The position numbers were made by a program, and so were the translations under genes. From Staphylococcus capitis subsp. capitis (lineage in GTDB: Bacteria > Bacillota > Bacilli > Staphylococcales > Staphylococcaceae), in the NCBI RefSeq assembly GCF_040739495.1, contig NZ_CP145263.1, forward strand, positions 992,001 through 1,056,000: 64,000 nt of DNA. The letters are read 5' to 3'. Position 1 is the stretch's first letter. The number at the start of each line of letters is the position of its first letter. Shown piece by piece: positions 50,401 through 60,386 of this stretch. The notes under the pieces are model-generated. The model worked only from the letters and a program-made list of their open reading frames with translations, ran no database searches and had not been told where the DNA came from.

Positions 50401-53400
50401 ATGAGCTGGTTTGATAAATTATTTGGCGAAGATAATGATTCAAATGACGACCTGTTACGTAAAAATAAAAAAAGAAGACAGGGAACTCAATCTCAACAAA
50501 ATAATCAAGACTCATTACTGCCTCAAAACAATGATATTTATAATCGCCCAAGAGGTAAATTTAGATTTCCTATGCATGTATCTGAAGAAGCTTCATATAA
50601 CGATCTAGATAATGATAAAAACTATGAAACTTCTGAATACAATGCTAATTATGGTTCAAGAACATATGACACACAAGATGATGACTCTACACGTAATTTA
50701 GTTGATAATTCTGGGAAAAGACATCGCCGTAGACGTTCATCTCAAATGCGTGAGCATGATCATATTAATCAACATTCAAATCGTAATGAAAATCAAATGC
50801 ATCATCGCGAGCCAAGTCGTTCTAAAAGAAGTTCTAATAACAGACAATCTGATGATTATCGTTCATATAATAATAAGTCAAATTCTCGCATGAAATTACA
50901 ATCTGAACGTTTGAAATCTAACAGTAAACTCCAATCCTCTACGAATTCTGAACTTACATATCATGGTGGTAGTTTCAAAGCGAGCGACGTTCCGTCAGCT
51001 ATTTTTGGAACTAAGCAACGACGTCCATTGGAAAACGGAGTGATTCCACCTAAACAAGATTCTCTACAAAATAGCAATAATGCAACTAGTAAATCACAAA
51101 GGAATCAACCTAAAAATGCACATGATGTAAACATGTATCGTCAATCTATAAATAAACAAATGGGCTATCAATCTGAAGAATCATCATCTAAAGATAATCA
51201 ACCTCAACCAGAAAACCATGCCAAAACTTCAGATACAGAACAGACACAGAAAACATCTTCAAGTCATCTTCAATCTAACAATCATTCAGCGCAAAAGTCT
51301 GAAGGACGAACACCTAATTATTCTAAAAAAGATAACACTGTTAATATTGAAAATATCTATGCTTCACAAATCGTTGAAGAAATCAGACGTGAAAGAGAAC
51401 GTAAAGTCCTTCAAAAAAGAAGATTTAAAAAAGCGCTTCAACAAAAGAGACAACAAAATAAAGACAATGAAGAAGATCAAATTCAAAAAGCAATTGATGA
51501 AATGTACGCGAAACAAGCACACCAATATATTGGTGAAAGCTCTCTAGATGAAGACCATAATGATGAGGATATGAATGACGGACAGTCTAATAATGTGTTA
51601 GAAAGTACTACAACAACTTCATTTAAAGAAGACCAAATTGGCGCTTCGTCGTACAATTATGAAGAAATCAACCTTGATGATGAACAACATATTCAAAAGG
51701 TAAATGACAAAGATGTGCACGTAAGTGATGCTTCTAGCGATAATGCTACTGAGGAAACTAGTGTTGATAAAGCACACAACGATAATGTAGAGGATGCTCA
51801 ATTCCAAGAATTAAATGATAGCCAACAATCATCAGAATCGACTTCTCACCTTGAAAATGAAAATTCACAACAGCAACAACACTATAATAATGCAATTAAC
51901 CAAAGTGTTGATAATGAGAAGGCGTATGCTAAACATAGACAGAAAAACGATGATGATTTTAAAGAATCAGCTTCTTCATTAAGTACAAGTGAGATAAATA
52001 GTTATAGTTCTTCGACGATAGTAAATGCTTCAAATAATGATACTATGGCTTCCACGGTTGATTCAAAACAAAGTATGACAGCTAATGAAGGTCAATCATT
52101 TGGTAACAATGAAAGTGTAGAAGAACACGATCATCATTCAAAAATGAATAGTGAGGGTGCCGAGTCTACAAATCACTATACCAATAGTGAGCAACATTCA
52201 GAATTAGATAGTAACCAGTTCATGAATAATACTAATAGTAATAATTCAACTTCAACAAGTGAGGTTACTTCACAATCAGATAGCAATGTGGCTCAAGAAT
52301 CGGAATTAAATAGACCAACAACTCAATCGCAATCAAAAGATGTTTCAACACATAAACCGCGATTTGCAGGAGGTAAACCATTTAATGTGGTAATGACACC
52401 TTCAGATAAGAAACGTATGATGGATAGTAAAAACAACAGTAGAGTTAATGTTCCTGAATTAAAACCTGAACAACATAATGTTCAATCTACTAAAGAGGAT
52501 TCCAGTGAGCATCAATTTAGTTCTGAAAGTAATTTGAATGAAAGTGAAACAAGTCAACAAACTTCACATGTGTACCAAACTCAATCTGAATCAAACGACG
52601 ACCGTATTACAGGTGTGTCTACAAGTGACAATGTTAACAATAATCATATTCAACAGCATACTCAAAGCACATCTCATAATGAAACTAGTGGAAGAAGTAG
52701 CGGTAATTATTACTCAGAAACTGTAAAAGATAATGATGACACTAACCTAAATAATAATAAAACTTCTGCAACAGGAATTACTCATCAGGAAGTAAAAGAA
52801 CAAGCGTCCAATTCTTATAAAAACCAACAAGAGTCATCTCAAGATAAGCAACAAGGAATTAGAAAAGGACCTAATATTAAATTGCCTAGCTTTGATTTAT
52901 TAGAAGAACCTGAACCACACGAAGTTGATGAAGAATGGATAGAAGAGAAGAAACAGGAATTAAATGATGCACTTTATTATTTCAATGTGCCCGCAGAGGT
53001 TAAAAATGTAACAGAAGGTCCAAGTGTTACAAGATTTGAATTATCTGTAGAAAAAGGGGTAAAAGTTTCAAGGATTACTGCACTTCAAGACGATATTAAA
53101 ATGGCATTAGCTGCCAAAGATATACGTATTGAAGCGCCAATTCCTGGAACAAGTCTTGTAGGTATTGAAGTACCAAATCAAGACCCAACTAAGGTTAACT
53201 TACGATCTATTATAGAAACACCTAAATTTAAAAATACAGAGTCTAAATTAACTGTAGCGATGGGTTATCGAATTAATAATGAACCATTATTAATGGATAT
53301 CGCTAAAACGCCTCATGCACTTATTGCCGGAGCAACAGGCTCAGGTAAATCGGTTTGTATCAATAGTATCCTAATGTCATTATTATATAAAAATCACCCT

Positions 53401-54261
53401 GAAGAATTACGCTTACTATTGATTGATCCTAAGATGGTGGAATTAGCACCATACAATGATTTACCACATTTAGTTTCTCCTGTAATTACAGATGTGAAAG
53501 CTGCTACTCAAAGTTTAAAATGGGCAGTAGAAGAAATGGAGAAACGCTATAAATTATTTGCTCAATATCACGTAAGAAATATTACTGCATTTAATAAAAA
53601 GGCACCTTATGAGCAAAGAATGCCAAAAATTGTTATAGTAATTGATGAGTTAGCCGACTTGATGATGATGGCACCTCAAGAAGTAGAACAATCAATTGCA
53701 CGTATTGCTCAAAAAGCACGTGCATGTGGTATTCATATGTTAGTGGCTACACAAAGACCTTCAGTAAATGTTATTACGGGTCTGATTAAAGCAAATATTC
53801 CTACTAGAATTGCCTTTATGGTATCTTCAAGCGTGGATTCAAGAACAATTCTAGATAGTGGTGGCGCGGAACGCTTATTAGGATATGGTGATATGCTATA
53901 TCTAGGAAGTGGAATGAATAAGCCAATTCGTGTTCAAGGTACATTTGTTTCTGATGAGGAAATAGATGATGTCGTTGACTTTATAAAACAGCAGCGAGAA
54001 CCTGAATACTTATTTGAAGAAAAGGAATTATTAAAGAAAACACAATCTCAAGCACAAGATGATTTATTCGATGACGTGTGCGAGTTTATGGTGAATGAAG
54101 GGCATATATCAACTTCATTGATTCAAAGACATTTCCAAATTGGTTACAATAGAGCAGCTAGAATTATAGATCAATTAGAGCAGTTAGGTTATATATCAGG
54201 TGCTAACGGTTCTAAACCAAGGGATGTTTATATTACTGAAGCGGATTTAAATAAAGAATAA
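50401..54261 (+). CDS. ftsK: FtsK/SpoIIIE-type DNA translocase, SftA-like (no membrane domain)
   Basis: This is a DNA-pumping ATPase that moves chromosome ends away from the closing septum. Residues 1 to about 830 are low-complexity, rich in Ser, Asn, Gln and His, with no membrane helix. The motor follows: Walker A GATGSGKS near residue 978, Walker B VIDELADLMMM near 1080, and a C-terminal winged-helix gamma domain (YNRAARIIDQLEQLGYIS, about 1240-1260). Length 1286 aa. The lack of membrane helices and the ytpQ-ytpR-murC context match Bacillus SftA (YtpS); staphylococcal annotations often say FtsK. Confidence 0.93.
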   Translation: MSWFDKLFGEDNDSNDDLLRKNKKRRQGTQSQQNNQDSLLPQNNDIYNRPRGKFRFPMHVSEEASYNDLDNDKNYETSEYNANYGSRTYDTQDDDSTRNLVDNSGKRHRRRRSSQMREHDHINQHSNRNENQMHHREPSRSKRSSNNRQSDDYRSYNNKSNSRMKLQSERLKSNSKLQSSTNSELTYHGGSFKASDVPSAIFGTKQRRPLENGVIPPKQDSLQNSNNATSKSQRNQPKNAHDVNMYRQSINKQMGYQSEESSSKDNQPQPENHAKTSDTEQTQKTSSSHLQSNNHSAQKSEGRTPNYSKKDNTVNIENIYASQIVEEIRRERERKVLQKRRFKKALQQKRQQNKDNEEDQIQKAIDEMYAKQAHQYIGESSLDEDHNDEDMNDGQSNNVLESTTTTSFKEDQIGASSYNYEEINLDDEQHIQKVNDKDVHVSDASSDNATEETSVDKAHNDNVEDAQFQELNDSQQSSESTSHLENENSQQQQHYNNAINQSVDNEKAYAKHRQKNDDDFKESASSLSTSEINSYSSSTIVNASNNDTMASTVDSKQSMTANEGQSFGNNESVEEHDHHSKMNSEGAESTNHYTNSEQHSELDSNQFMNNTNSNNSTSTSEVTSQSDSNVAQESELNRPTTQSQSKDVSTHKPRFAGGKPFNVVMTPSDKKRMMDSKNNSRVNVPELKPEQHNVQSTKEDSSEHQFSSESNLNESETSQQTSHVYQTQSESNDDRITGVSTSDNVNNNHIQQHTQSTSHNETSGRSSGNYYSETVKDNDDTNLNNNKTSATGITHQEVKEQASNSYKNQQESSQDKQQGIRKGPNIKLPSFDLLEEPEPHEVDEEWIEEKKQELNDALYYFNVPAEVKNVTEGPSVTRFELSVEKGVKVSRITALQDDIKMALAAKDIRIEAPIPGTSLVGIEVPNQDPTKVNLRSIIETPKFKNTESKLTVAMGYRINNEPLLMDIAKTPHALIAGATGSGKSVCINSILMSLLYKNHPEELRLLLIDPKMVELAPYNDLPHLVSPVITDVKAATQSLKWAVEEMEKRYKLFAQYHVRNITAFNKKAPYEQRMPKIVIVIDELADLMMMAPQEVEQSIARIAQKARACGIHMLVATQRPSVNVITGLIKANIPTRIAFMVSSSVDSRTILDSGGAERLLGYGDMLYLGSGMNKPIRVQGTFVSDEEIDDVVDFIKQQREPEYLFEEKELLKKTQSQAQDDLFDDVCEFMVNEGHISTSLIQRHFQIGYNRAARIIDQLEQLGYISGANGSKPRDVYITEADLNKE

Positions 54262-54281
54262 ATTGAGTAAGGAGTATTGAA

Positions 54282-55595
54282 ATGACGCACTATCATTTTG
54301 TCGGAATTAAAGGATCCGGCATGAGTTCATTAGCACAAATCATGCATGATCTTGGTCATGAAGTCCAAGGTTCAGACATAGAAAAATACGTATTTACCGA
54401 AGTTGCTCTACGTAACAAAGGCATCAAAATTTTACCTTTTGATGTTGAAAATATTAAAGAAGGCATGGTTGTCATTCAGGGTAATGCATTTTCAGACAAT
54501 CATGAAGAAATAGTTAAAGCTCATGAATTAAAACTTGATGTCATTAAATATCATGACTTCCTAGGTCATGTTATCAATCAATATACATCTGTAGCTGTTA
54601 CAGGTGCTCACGGTAAAACTTCAACAACTGGTCTATTGTCACATGTTATGAACGGAGATAAAAAGACATCATTCTTAATTGGTGATGGTACTGGCATGGG
54701 ATTGCCTGGAAGCGATTATTTTGCATTCGAAGCTTGTGAGTACCGTAGACATTTCTTAAGTTATCATCCAGATTATGCGATCATGACGAATATTGATTTT
54801 GATCATCCAGATTATTTTAAAAATATTGAAGATGTCTATGATGCTTTCCAAGATATGGCTCATAACGTTAAGAAGGCTATAATTGCATGGGGTGATGATG
54901 ACTATTTACGAAAATTAGAGGCTGATGTACCAATTTATTATTATGGTTTTAAAGAGACTGATGATATTTATGCTAAAAATATTCAAATCACCGAAAAAGG
55001 TACTCAGTTTGATGTTTATACTAACGGGGAATTTTATGATCAGTTCTTATCACCACAATTTGGTGACCATAATATTTTAAATGCGCTTTCAGTTATTGCG
55101 ATTAGTTATTTAGAAAAGATGAATGTTGACAACATTAAAGATGCATTAGTCACTTTTGGTGGTGTAAAACGTCGCTTTAACGAAACAAAAGTATCTAATC
55201 AAGTATTAGTAGACGATTACGCTCACCATCCTAGAGAAATTAGTGCTACAATTGAATCAGCTAGAAAGAAATATCCACAAAAAGAAGTAGTAGCTGTCTT
55301 CCAACCTCACACGTTCTCTAGAACTCAAGCTTTTCTAGACGAATTCGCATCTAGTTTAAGTAAAGCAGATCGCGTATTCTTATGTGAAATATTTGGTTCT
55401 ATTAGAGAAAATACAGGTGAATTAACTATACAAGATTTAATTGAACGTATTGACGGCTCGTCGCTAATAGATGAAAATAGTATTGACATATTAAAAGAAT
55501 TTGATAACGCAGTCATTTTATTTATGGGCGCTGGTGACATTCAAAAGTTACTTAAAGCTTATTTAGAAAAATTAGGCGTAAAAAATGAGTTTTAA
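54282..55595 (+). CDS. murC: UDP-N-acetylmuramate-L-alanine ligase
   Basis: This enzyme adds L-alanine to UDP-MurNAc, the first step of the peptidoglycan stem peptide. The N-terminal Rossmann motif is [15 protein letters not shown], the ATP loop is [15 protein letters not shown] near residue 106, and the C-terminal domain shows [10 protein letters not shown] near residue 310. Length 437 aa. An AAGGAG Shine-Dalgarno is present, 20 bases after the translocase. Confidence 0.97.
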   Translation: MTHYHFVGIKGSGMSSLAQIMHDLGHEVQGSDIEKYVFTEVALRNKGIKILPFDVENIKEGMVVIQGNAFSDNHEEIVKAHELKLDVIKYHDFLGHVINQYTSVAVTGAHGKTSTTGLLSHVMNGDKKTSFLIGDGTGMGLPGSDYFAFEACEYRRHFLSYHPDYAIMTNIDFDHPDYFKNIEDVYDAFQDMAHNVKKAIIAWGDDDYLRKLEADVPIYYYGFKETDDIYAKNIQITEKGTQFDVYTNGEFYDQFLSPQFGDHNILNALSVIAISYLEKMNVDNIKDALVTFGGVKRRFNETKVSNQVLVDDYAHHPREISATIESARKKYPQKEVVAVFQPHTFSRTQAFLDEFASSLSKADRVFLCEIFGSIRENTGELTIQDLIERIDGSSLIDENSIDILKEFDNAVILFMGAGDIQKLLKAYLEKLGVKNEF

Positions 55596-55669
55596 TATGT
55601 TTATAATAAAACATCATGGGTATTAAATATTAATGACTTTTATTTTATGGTATTTAGGAGGCGTTTTTA

Positions 55670-56194
55670 ATGGATTGGATTTTACCAATTGCAGGAATTA
55701 TCGCTGCGATAGCGTTCTTAATTTTATGTATCGGTATCGTTGTAGTTTTAATTTCTGTTAAGAAAAATTTAGATTACGTGGCTAAAACACTTGATGGTGT
55801 TGAAGGTCAAGTTCAAGGTATTACTCGAGAAACTACTGATTTACTTCATAAAGCAAATCGCTTAACTGAAGATATTCAAGGTAAAGTGGATCGTTTAAAT
55901 TCTGTTGTAGATGCTGTTAAAGGTATCGGCGACTCAGTTCAAACTTTAAATGGTTCTGTAGACCGAGTAACTAACTCAATTACGCACAATATTTCTCAAA
56001 ATGAAGATAAAATTTCTCAAGTAGTTCAATGGTCAAATGTGGCAATGGAAATTGCTGACAAATGGCAAAATAGATACTACCGTAGAGGAAGTGCAAACTA
56101 CAAAGCAAACACTGTAGCTGACGATGCAAATCATAGCTATTCAAATTCAGAATACAATTCTGATCATAGTTACACTACACGTGTTAACAAATAA
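55670..56194 (+). CDS. DUF948 membrane protein (YtxG-like)
   Basis: This is a 174-aa protein with one N-terminal membrane helix (residues 3-27, ILPIAGIIAAIAFLILCIGIV), then a coiled-coil region (30-125) typical of DUF948, then a Tyr/Asn/Ser-rich tail (RYYRRGSANYKAN). YtxG, with YtxH, is a general-stress protein in Bacillus; the role here is unknown. A terminator follows at once. Confidence 0.8.
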   Translation: MDWILPIAGIIAAIAFLILCIGIVVVLISVKKNLDYVAKTLDGVEGQVQGITRETTDLLHKANRLTEDIQGKVDRLNSVVDAVKGIGDSVQTLNGSVDRVTNSITHNISQNEDKISQVVQWSNVAMEIADKWQNRYYRRGSANYKANTVADDANHSYSNSEYNSDHSYTTRVNK

Positions 56195-56214
56195 TTAATA
56201 CGAATGAATTAAAT

Positions 56215-56256
56215 GCACTTAAATGAGGTTTTTACTTATTTAAGTGCTTTTGTTTT
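56215..56256 (+). terminator. Terminator between the two Ytx-type genes
   Basis: A 10-bp perfect stem (GCACTTAAAT with ATTTAAGTGC) has a 13-base loop and is followed by TTTTGTTTT. It lies upstream of the next gene's true start and rules out the longer reading of that gene. Confidence 0.85.
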
Positions 56257-56269
56257 AGGAGGAATCGTT

Positions 56270-57652
56270 ATGGAACACTATAACCGCGATAATTTTGAGA
56301 GAAATAATACAGGTCGTGATTTATATAACCGTACGTCACGCAATTCATCAAATACGCCTAAACGTAAAGACTTCGTAGTAAGTTTTATTGCTAGTGCAAT
56401 CGTTAGCTCTGCTTTAGGTCTTTTTTATAAAAATAAAGTATATAAAAAAACAGATGAATTAAGAGATAAAGAACAAGATTTAAGAAATAAAGTACTTAAT
56501 TATAAAGAACAGGCAGAAAACACCGTTAATTCTGTAAGAGATAGAGTAGAGAACTTCAGAAATCGTTCTAAAGACGGTTTAACTTCTGATGAATTACAAG
56601 CACAAAAAGTAGCAATCCAAAGAGAAGTTAGTGACAATAATCTATCAGATCAATCACCTGAGGCTCAAGAAATTCAAGAAGCTAAATTAGAAGCTACTAA
56701 AGACGACTTTGAACAACAAAATAAACCATCAGCAAAAGAATTAACAGCCCAGCAAAATGCGATTCAACAAGAATCAAAATTAGCTGACCAGTCACCAGAA
56801 GCACAAGAAATACAAGAAGCTAAAGCTGAATCACATAAGGAAGATAGTCAAGAAGCATCACATATCGAAAGTGATAAAAAACCATCAGCTGAAGAAATAG
56901 CTATTGCTCAAACAGCTATTAAAAAAGAATCAAGTGATAATGATTTAGCTGATCCTACTACTAAAGAAGGCAAAAATGAAGATGCCCATCAAAAAACGCA
57001 AGCAGAAAATTTAGCTACAGCTGCTAAAACAAAAAACGATAAAATCACTAATGACAGCCAAGTTGCTAAAAATACAAATGATCTCACAAGTGAATCAAGT
57101 GTACCTAAATCTGCTGACAAAGAGGTACCTAATTTAGTTACAAAGAAAAATGAGAATGACACAGGTTCAAGTGATGGTTCATTTGCAAATCGACTAGCTA
57201 CAGCTGCAAAAGCAAAAAAATCTAAACTAACTAAAGGATCTAAAGAATCACAGCTCACTGAAGCATTATTAGCTGAACCAGCATTACCTAAAGGTAAGAA
57301 AAATAATAATGTACCTAATCTTGTAACTCAAACAACTAAGCAATCAACAAACTCTAAAAAAGGTCAATCTTCTACCTCTAAAGAAGATAAAGTAAATAAA
57401 TCACAAGAAAGTGCGACATTTGATAAAGGCGTAGTTACCCATGAGAATTCTATTAAAGGTACTCAAAAATCTAATAGTAAAGGTAACAAAACAAACGCAA
57501 AATCTAACAAAAAGGCAAATACAAGTAAAAAACAAAGTAATACGCCTAAACAAAACAACAGAACTCAAAAACAACAAAATCAATCAAATAATAATCAACA
57601 AAAAGTTGAGAAAGCAAATAGCAAGATTGAAAAACGTACATTCAATGATTAA
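56270..57652 (+). CDS. YtxH-like Lys/Gln-rich membrane-associated protein
   Basis: This is a 460-aa protein of unknown function. One short hydrophobic segment near residue 40 (FIASAIVSSALGLFY) is followed by a long charged coiled coil. The middle holds a duplicated unit (DQSPEAQEIQEAK twice, each with KPSAxE nearby) and another pair (LATAAKTKNDKI and LATAAKAKKSKL). The C-terminal 110 residues are Lys/Asn/Gln-rich and look disordered and basic, possibly binding nucleic acid or wall polymers. ATG 56270 has GGAGG 7 bases before it; the longer frame from 56213 runs across a terminator. Confidence 0.7.
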   Translation: MEHYNRDNFERNNTGRDLYNRTSRNSSNTPKRKDFVVSFIASAIVSSALGLFYKNKVYKKTDELRDKEQDLRNKVLNYKEQAENTVNSVRDRVENFRNRSKDGLTSDELQAQKVAIQREVSDNNLSDQSPEAQEIQEAKLEATKDDFEQQNKPSAKELTAQQNAIQQESKLADQSPEAQEIQEAKAESHKEDSQEASHIESDKKPSAEEIAIAQTAIKKESSDNDLADPTTKEGKNEDAHQKTQAENLATAAKTKNDKITNDSQVAKNTNDLTSESSVPKSADKEVPNLVTKKNENDTGSSDGSFANRLATAAKAKKSKLTKGSKESQLTEALLAEPALPKGKKNNNVPNLVTQTTKQSTNSKKGQSSTSKEDKVNKSQESATFDKGVVTHENSIKGTQKSNSKGNKTNAKSNKKANTSKKQSNTPKQNNRTQKQQNQSNNNQQKVEKANSKIEKRTFND

Positions 57653-57674
57653 TTAAACTTACAATATATATTTA

Positions 57675-57710
57675 AGCTGAGGCATTATCATATTGTCTCA
57701 GCTTTTTTTA
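57675..57710 (+). terminator. Terminator after YtxH-like gene
   Basis: AGCTGAG pairs with CTCAGCT and is followed by seven Ts. Confidence 0.88.
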
Positions 57711-57764
57711 TTTTCTAATTCATAATTAAATGTTGAAAAGTTTTCACCAAAATGTATATTGTAG

Positions 57765-57801
57765 TTGACGTTTTTAGAAAATTTTCTATTTTCTGTAAAC
57801 A
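57765..57801 (+). promoter_or_regulatory. Possible promoter and operator of the DAHP synthase gene
   Basis: TTGACG (57765-57770) and TATTTT (16-base spacer) form a weak promoter. A perfect 14-bp dyad, TAGAAAATTTTCTA (57775-57788), fills the spacer. TATTTTCTGTAAACA (57787-57801) matches the CodY box AATTTTCWGAAAATT at 11 of 15 positions. Confidence 0.45.
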
Positions 57802-57912
57802 TGCGCTTGAACAATAAAAATGAAATTGTTAGAATTAAGTCTAAATACTTTTATTTTATCGCTTTAAAGTAATATACTTTCATACATAACTATATCTTAG
57901 AGGTGAGTAGAA

Positions 57913-59004
57913 ATGACTAATAAATTGGAAGAATACAGAGAGGAAATTGTCTCATTAAACTATCAAATTTTAGATTTGTTATCTAAAAGAGGCGAGTTAG
58001 CTCAAAAAATTGGAGAAGAAAAAATTAAACAAGGAACTCAAGTATATGATCCTCAACGTGAAAAAGAAATGATTAATGATTTATTGGATCGAAATGAGGG
58101 TCCATTTAATGATAATGTAATCAAGCAGTTGTTTAAAGAAATTTTTAAAGCCTCTACTGATTTACAAAAATCTGAAAACGAAAAACATCTATACGTATCA
58201 CGAAAATTAAAACCTGAAGATACTATTGTGAAATTTGATAATGGTGGCATTATTGGTGATGGTAATAAATCATTTGTATTTGGACCTTGTTCAGTTGAAT
58301 CACAAGAACAAGTAGATGCTGTTGCTAAAGATTTACAATCTAGAGGAGAAAAATTTATTAGAGGTGGTGCATTTAAACCACGTACATCTCCTTACGATTT
58401 CCAAGGACTTGGTGTAGAAGGATTAAAAATCCTTAAAAATGTAAAAGATAAATTTAATCTTAATGTAGTAAGTGAAATTGTAAATCCTAATGACTTTGAA
58501 GTAGCAGACGAATATTTAGATGTTTTCCAAATTGGTGCACGTAATATGCAGAACTTTGAACTGTTAAAAGAAGCTGGTCGCACAAACAAACCAATTCTTT
58601 TAAAACGAGGTCTATCTGCAACAATTGAAGAGTTTACTTATGCAGCTGAATACATTGCTTCTCAAGGCAACAGAAATATTATTTTATGTGAACGTGGAAT
58701 ACGTACATATGAAAAGGCGACTCGTAATACACTTGATATTTCTGCAGTACCTATTTTAAAACAAGGTACACACTTACCAGTAATGGTTGATGTAACTCAT
58801 AGTACAGGCAGAAAAGATATCATGCTACCAACTGCAAAAGCAGCATTAGCCGTTGGTGCTGATGGCGTAATGGCTGAAGTTCATCCTGATCCATCAGTTG
58901 CATTAAGTGATGCTGGACAACAAATGGATTTGAACGAGTTTAATGATTTTTACAATGAACTTAAACCACTTGCAGATATGTATAATGCTAAAAAGTTAAA
59001 ATAA
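57913..59004 (+). CDS. aroG: Chorismate mutase / DAHP synthase
   Basis: This enzyme makes DAHP from phosphoenolpyruvate and erythrose 4-phosphate, the entry to aromatic amino acid synthesis. Residues 1-90 are an AroQ-type chorismate mutase domain ([28 protein letters not shown]), which acts as the feedback-sensing part in this class. The DAHP synthase barrel covers 115-363 ([36 protein letters not shown]). Length 363 aa. The symbol varies (aroA(G) in Bacillus). It is monocistronic. Confidence 0.93.
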   Translation: MTNKLEEYREEIVSLNYQILDLLSKRGELAQKIGEEKIKQGTQVYDPQREKEMINDLLDRNEGPFNDNVIKQLFKEIFKASTDLQKSENEKHLYVSRKLKPEDTIVKFDNGGIIGDGNKSFVFGPCSVESQEQVDAVAKDLQSRGEKFIRGGAFKPRTSPYDFQGLGVEGLKILKNVKDKFNLNVVSEIVNPNDFEVADEYLDVFQIGARNMQNFELLKEAGRTNKPILLKRGLSATIEEFTYAAEYIASQGNRNIILCERGIRTYEKATRNTLDISAVPILKQGTHLPVMVDVTHSTGRKDIMLPTAKAALAVGADGVMAEVHPDPSVALSDAGQQMDLNEFNDFYNELKPLADMYNAKKLK

Positions 59005-59030
59005 ACATTTTGCAATCGTTTATACTAAAT

Positions 59031-59080
59031 TGACTACTAAGTTATTCTTTTCTTGAATAATGATGTAGTCTTTTTATTTT
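59031..59080 (+). terminator. Terminator after DAHP synthase
   Basis: GACTAC pairs with GTAGTC and an inner ATTC with GAAT, followed by a T-run. Confidence 0.75.
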
Positions 59081-59235
59081 TTATTGAATTTAGTTTAAAT
59101 TAAATTTTCAATTTTTATTTATTTAAATTTTTTAAGCGAAAAGTATATAATATAAATGAATTGCACTTGCTTTTTCTGACAGAAATGTGACAAAAGAACA
59201 AAATCATTTCACAATAACCATAAATATGATAAACT

Positions 59236-59264
59236 TTGAAAATGATATGAAAACACGATATTAT
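59236..59264 (+). promoter_or_regulatory. ccpA promoter
   Basis: TTGAAA (59236-59241) and TATTAT (59259-59264) have a 17-base spacer, so the leader is about 24 bases. Confidence 0.75.
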
Positions 59265-59294
59265 AAGCAATGAAACGCTTACAAGGAGGAAATT

Positions 59295-60284
59295 ATGACT
59301 GTAACGATTTATGATGTAGCTAGAGAAGCTCGTGTGTCGATGGCAACTGTATCACGCGTAGTTAACGGCAATCAAAACGTAAAACCTGAAACGAGAAACA
59401 AAGTCAATGAGGTCATCAAGAAGCTAAATTATAGACCTAACGCAGTTGCACGAGGACTTGCAAGTAAACGTACTACAACTGTAGGTGTGATAATTCCAGA
59501 TATTTCAAATGTTTATTATTCACAACTCGCGCGAGGTCTTGAGGATATTGCAACAATGTATAAATATCACTCAATCATCTCCAATTCTGATAATGACCCT
59601 GAAAAAGAGAAAGAAATCTTTAATAATTTATTAAGTAAACAAGTTGATGGTATTATTTTCCTTGGTGGTACTATTTCAGAAGAAATTAAAGATTTAATTA
59701 ATCAATCTTCAGTTCCAGTTGTGGTATCAGGAACAAATAGTAAAGATGATCATATTGCATCAGTTAATATTGATTTCAAACAAGCTGCTGAAGAAGCCAC
59801 TCAACATATGATTGAAAAAGGTGCTAAGAAATTTGCACTTGTAGGTGGCGATTATTCTAAAAAAGCACAAGATGATGTATTACAAGGTTTAACAAAAGTT
59901 TTAAATCAACATCATTTAGAACTTGATGAGGCATTACATTTCTCTGGTAAAGAAAGCTATAAAGAGGGAATCAAAGCATTTGAAAAATTACAAAATAATA
60001 TGCCTGACGCTATTCTTTCAATTAGTGACGAGCAAGCAATTGGTATTTTACACAGCGCATTAGATGCTGGGGTTAATGTACCTGAAGACTTACAAATTTT
60101 AAGCTTTAACAACACACGTTTAGTCGAAATGGTACGCCCACAACTATCTAGTGTTATACAACCACTATATGATATCGGTGCAGTAGGCATGAGATTATTG
60201 ACAAAATATATGAATGAAGAAGAAATTGAAGAACCAAATGTAATTCTTCCTCACAGAATAAAATATCGTGGAACGACTAATTAA
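59295..60284 (+). CDS. ccpA: Catabolite control protein A
   Basis: This LacI-family regulator, with phosphorylated HPr as partner, binds cre sites and represses or activates carbon-use genes. The N-terminal helix-turn-helix is clear ([20 protein letters not shown]), with the hinge [15 protein letters not shown] near residue 50 and the periplasmic-binding-like core after it. Length 329 aa. An AAGGAGG Shine-Dalgarno is present. Likely targets in this window are putA, acsA and perhaps pckA. It is monocistronic, followed by a terminator shared with acuC. Confidence 0.97.
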   Translation: MTVTIYDVAREARVSMATVSRVVNGNQNVKPETRNKVNEVIKKLNYRPNAVARGLASKRTTTVGVIIPDISNVYYSQLARGLEDIATMYKYHSIISNSDNDPEKEKEIFNNLLSKQVDGIIFLGGTISEEIKDLINQSSVPVVVSGTNSKDDHIASVNIDFKQAAEEATQHMIEKGAKKFALVGGDYSKKAQDDVLQGLTKVLNQHHLELDEALHFSGKESYKEGIKAFEKLQNNMPDAILSISDEQAIGILHSALDAGVNVPEDLQILSFNNTRLVEMVRPQLSSVIQPLYDIGAVGMRLLTKYMNEEEIEEPNVILPHRIKYRGTTN

Positions 60285-60331
60285 AATTATAAATGATTGT
60301 TAAGTGAAGAGAAAACGTAAATATAAAATTT

Positions 60332-60378
60332 AAAAGGGTACTCAATGTTTCAACATGATTCATTGAGCACCCTTTTTA
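60332..60378. terminator. Bidirectional terminator ccpA/acuC
   Basis: AAAAGGGTACTCAATG pairs with CATTGAGCACCCTTTT (one mismatch) between convergent genes. Confidence 0.88.
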
Positions 60379-60386
60379 ATATATTA

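Noticed and set aside
50411..52726. Several short plus-strand open frames inside the translocase gene
   Set aside because: They are frame shadows of low-complexity Ser/Asn/Gln codons.
57441..57656. 71-aa basic open frame overlapping the YtxH-like gene
   Set aside because: It is a frame shadow of the Lys/Asn-rich tail with no ribosome-binding site.
59271..59283. cre-like TGAAACGCTTACA just before ccpA
   Set aside because: It is one base shorter than the cre consensus, so the half sites are out of register. CcpA autoregulation is possible but not supported.
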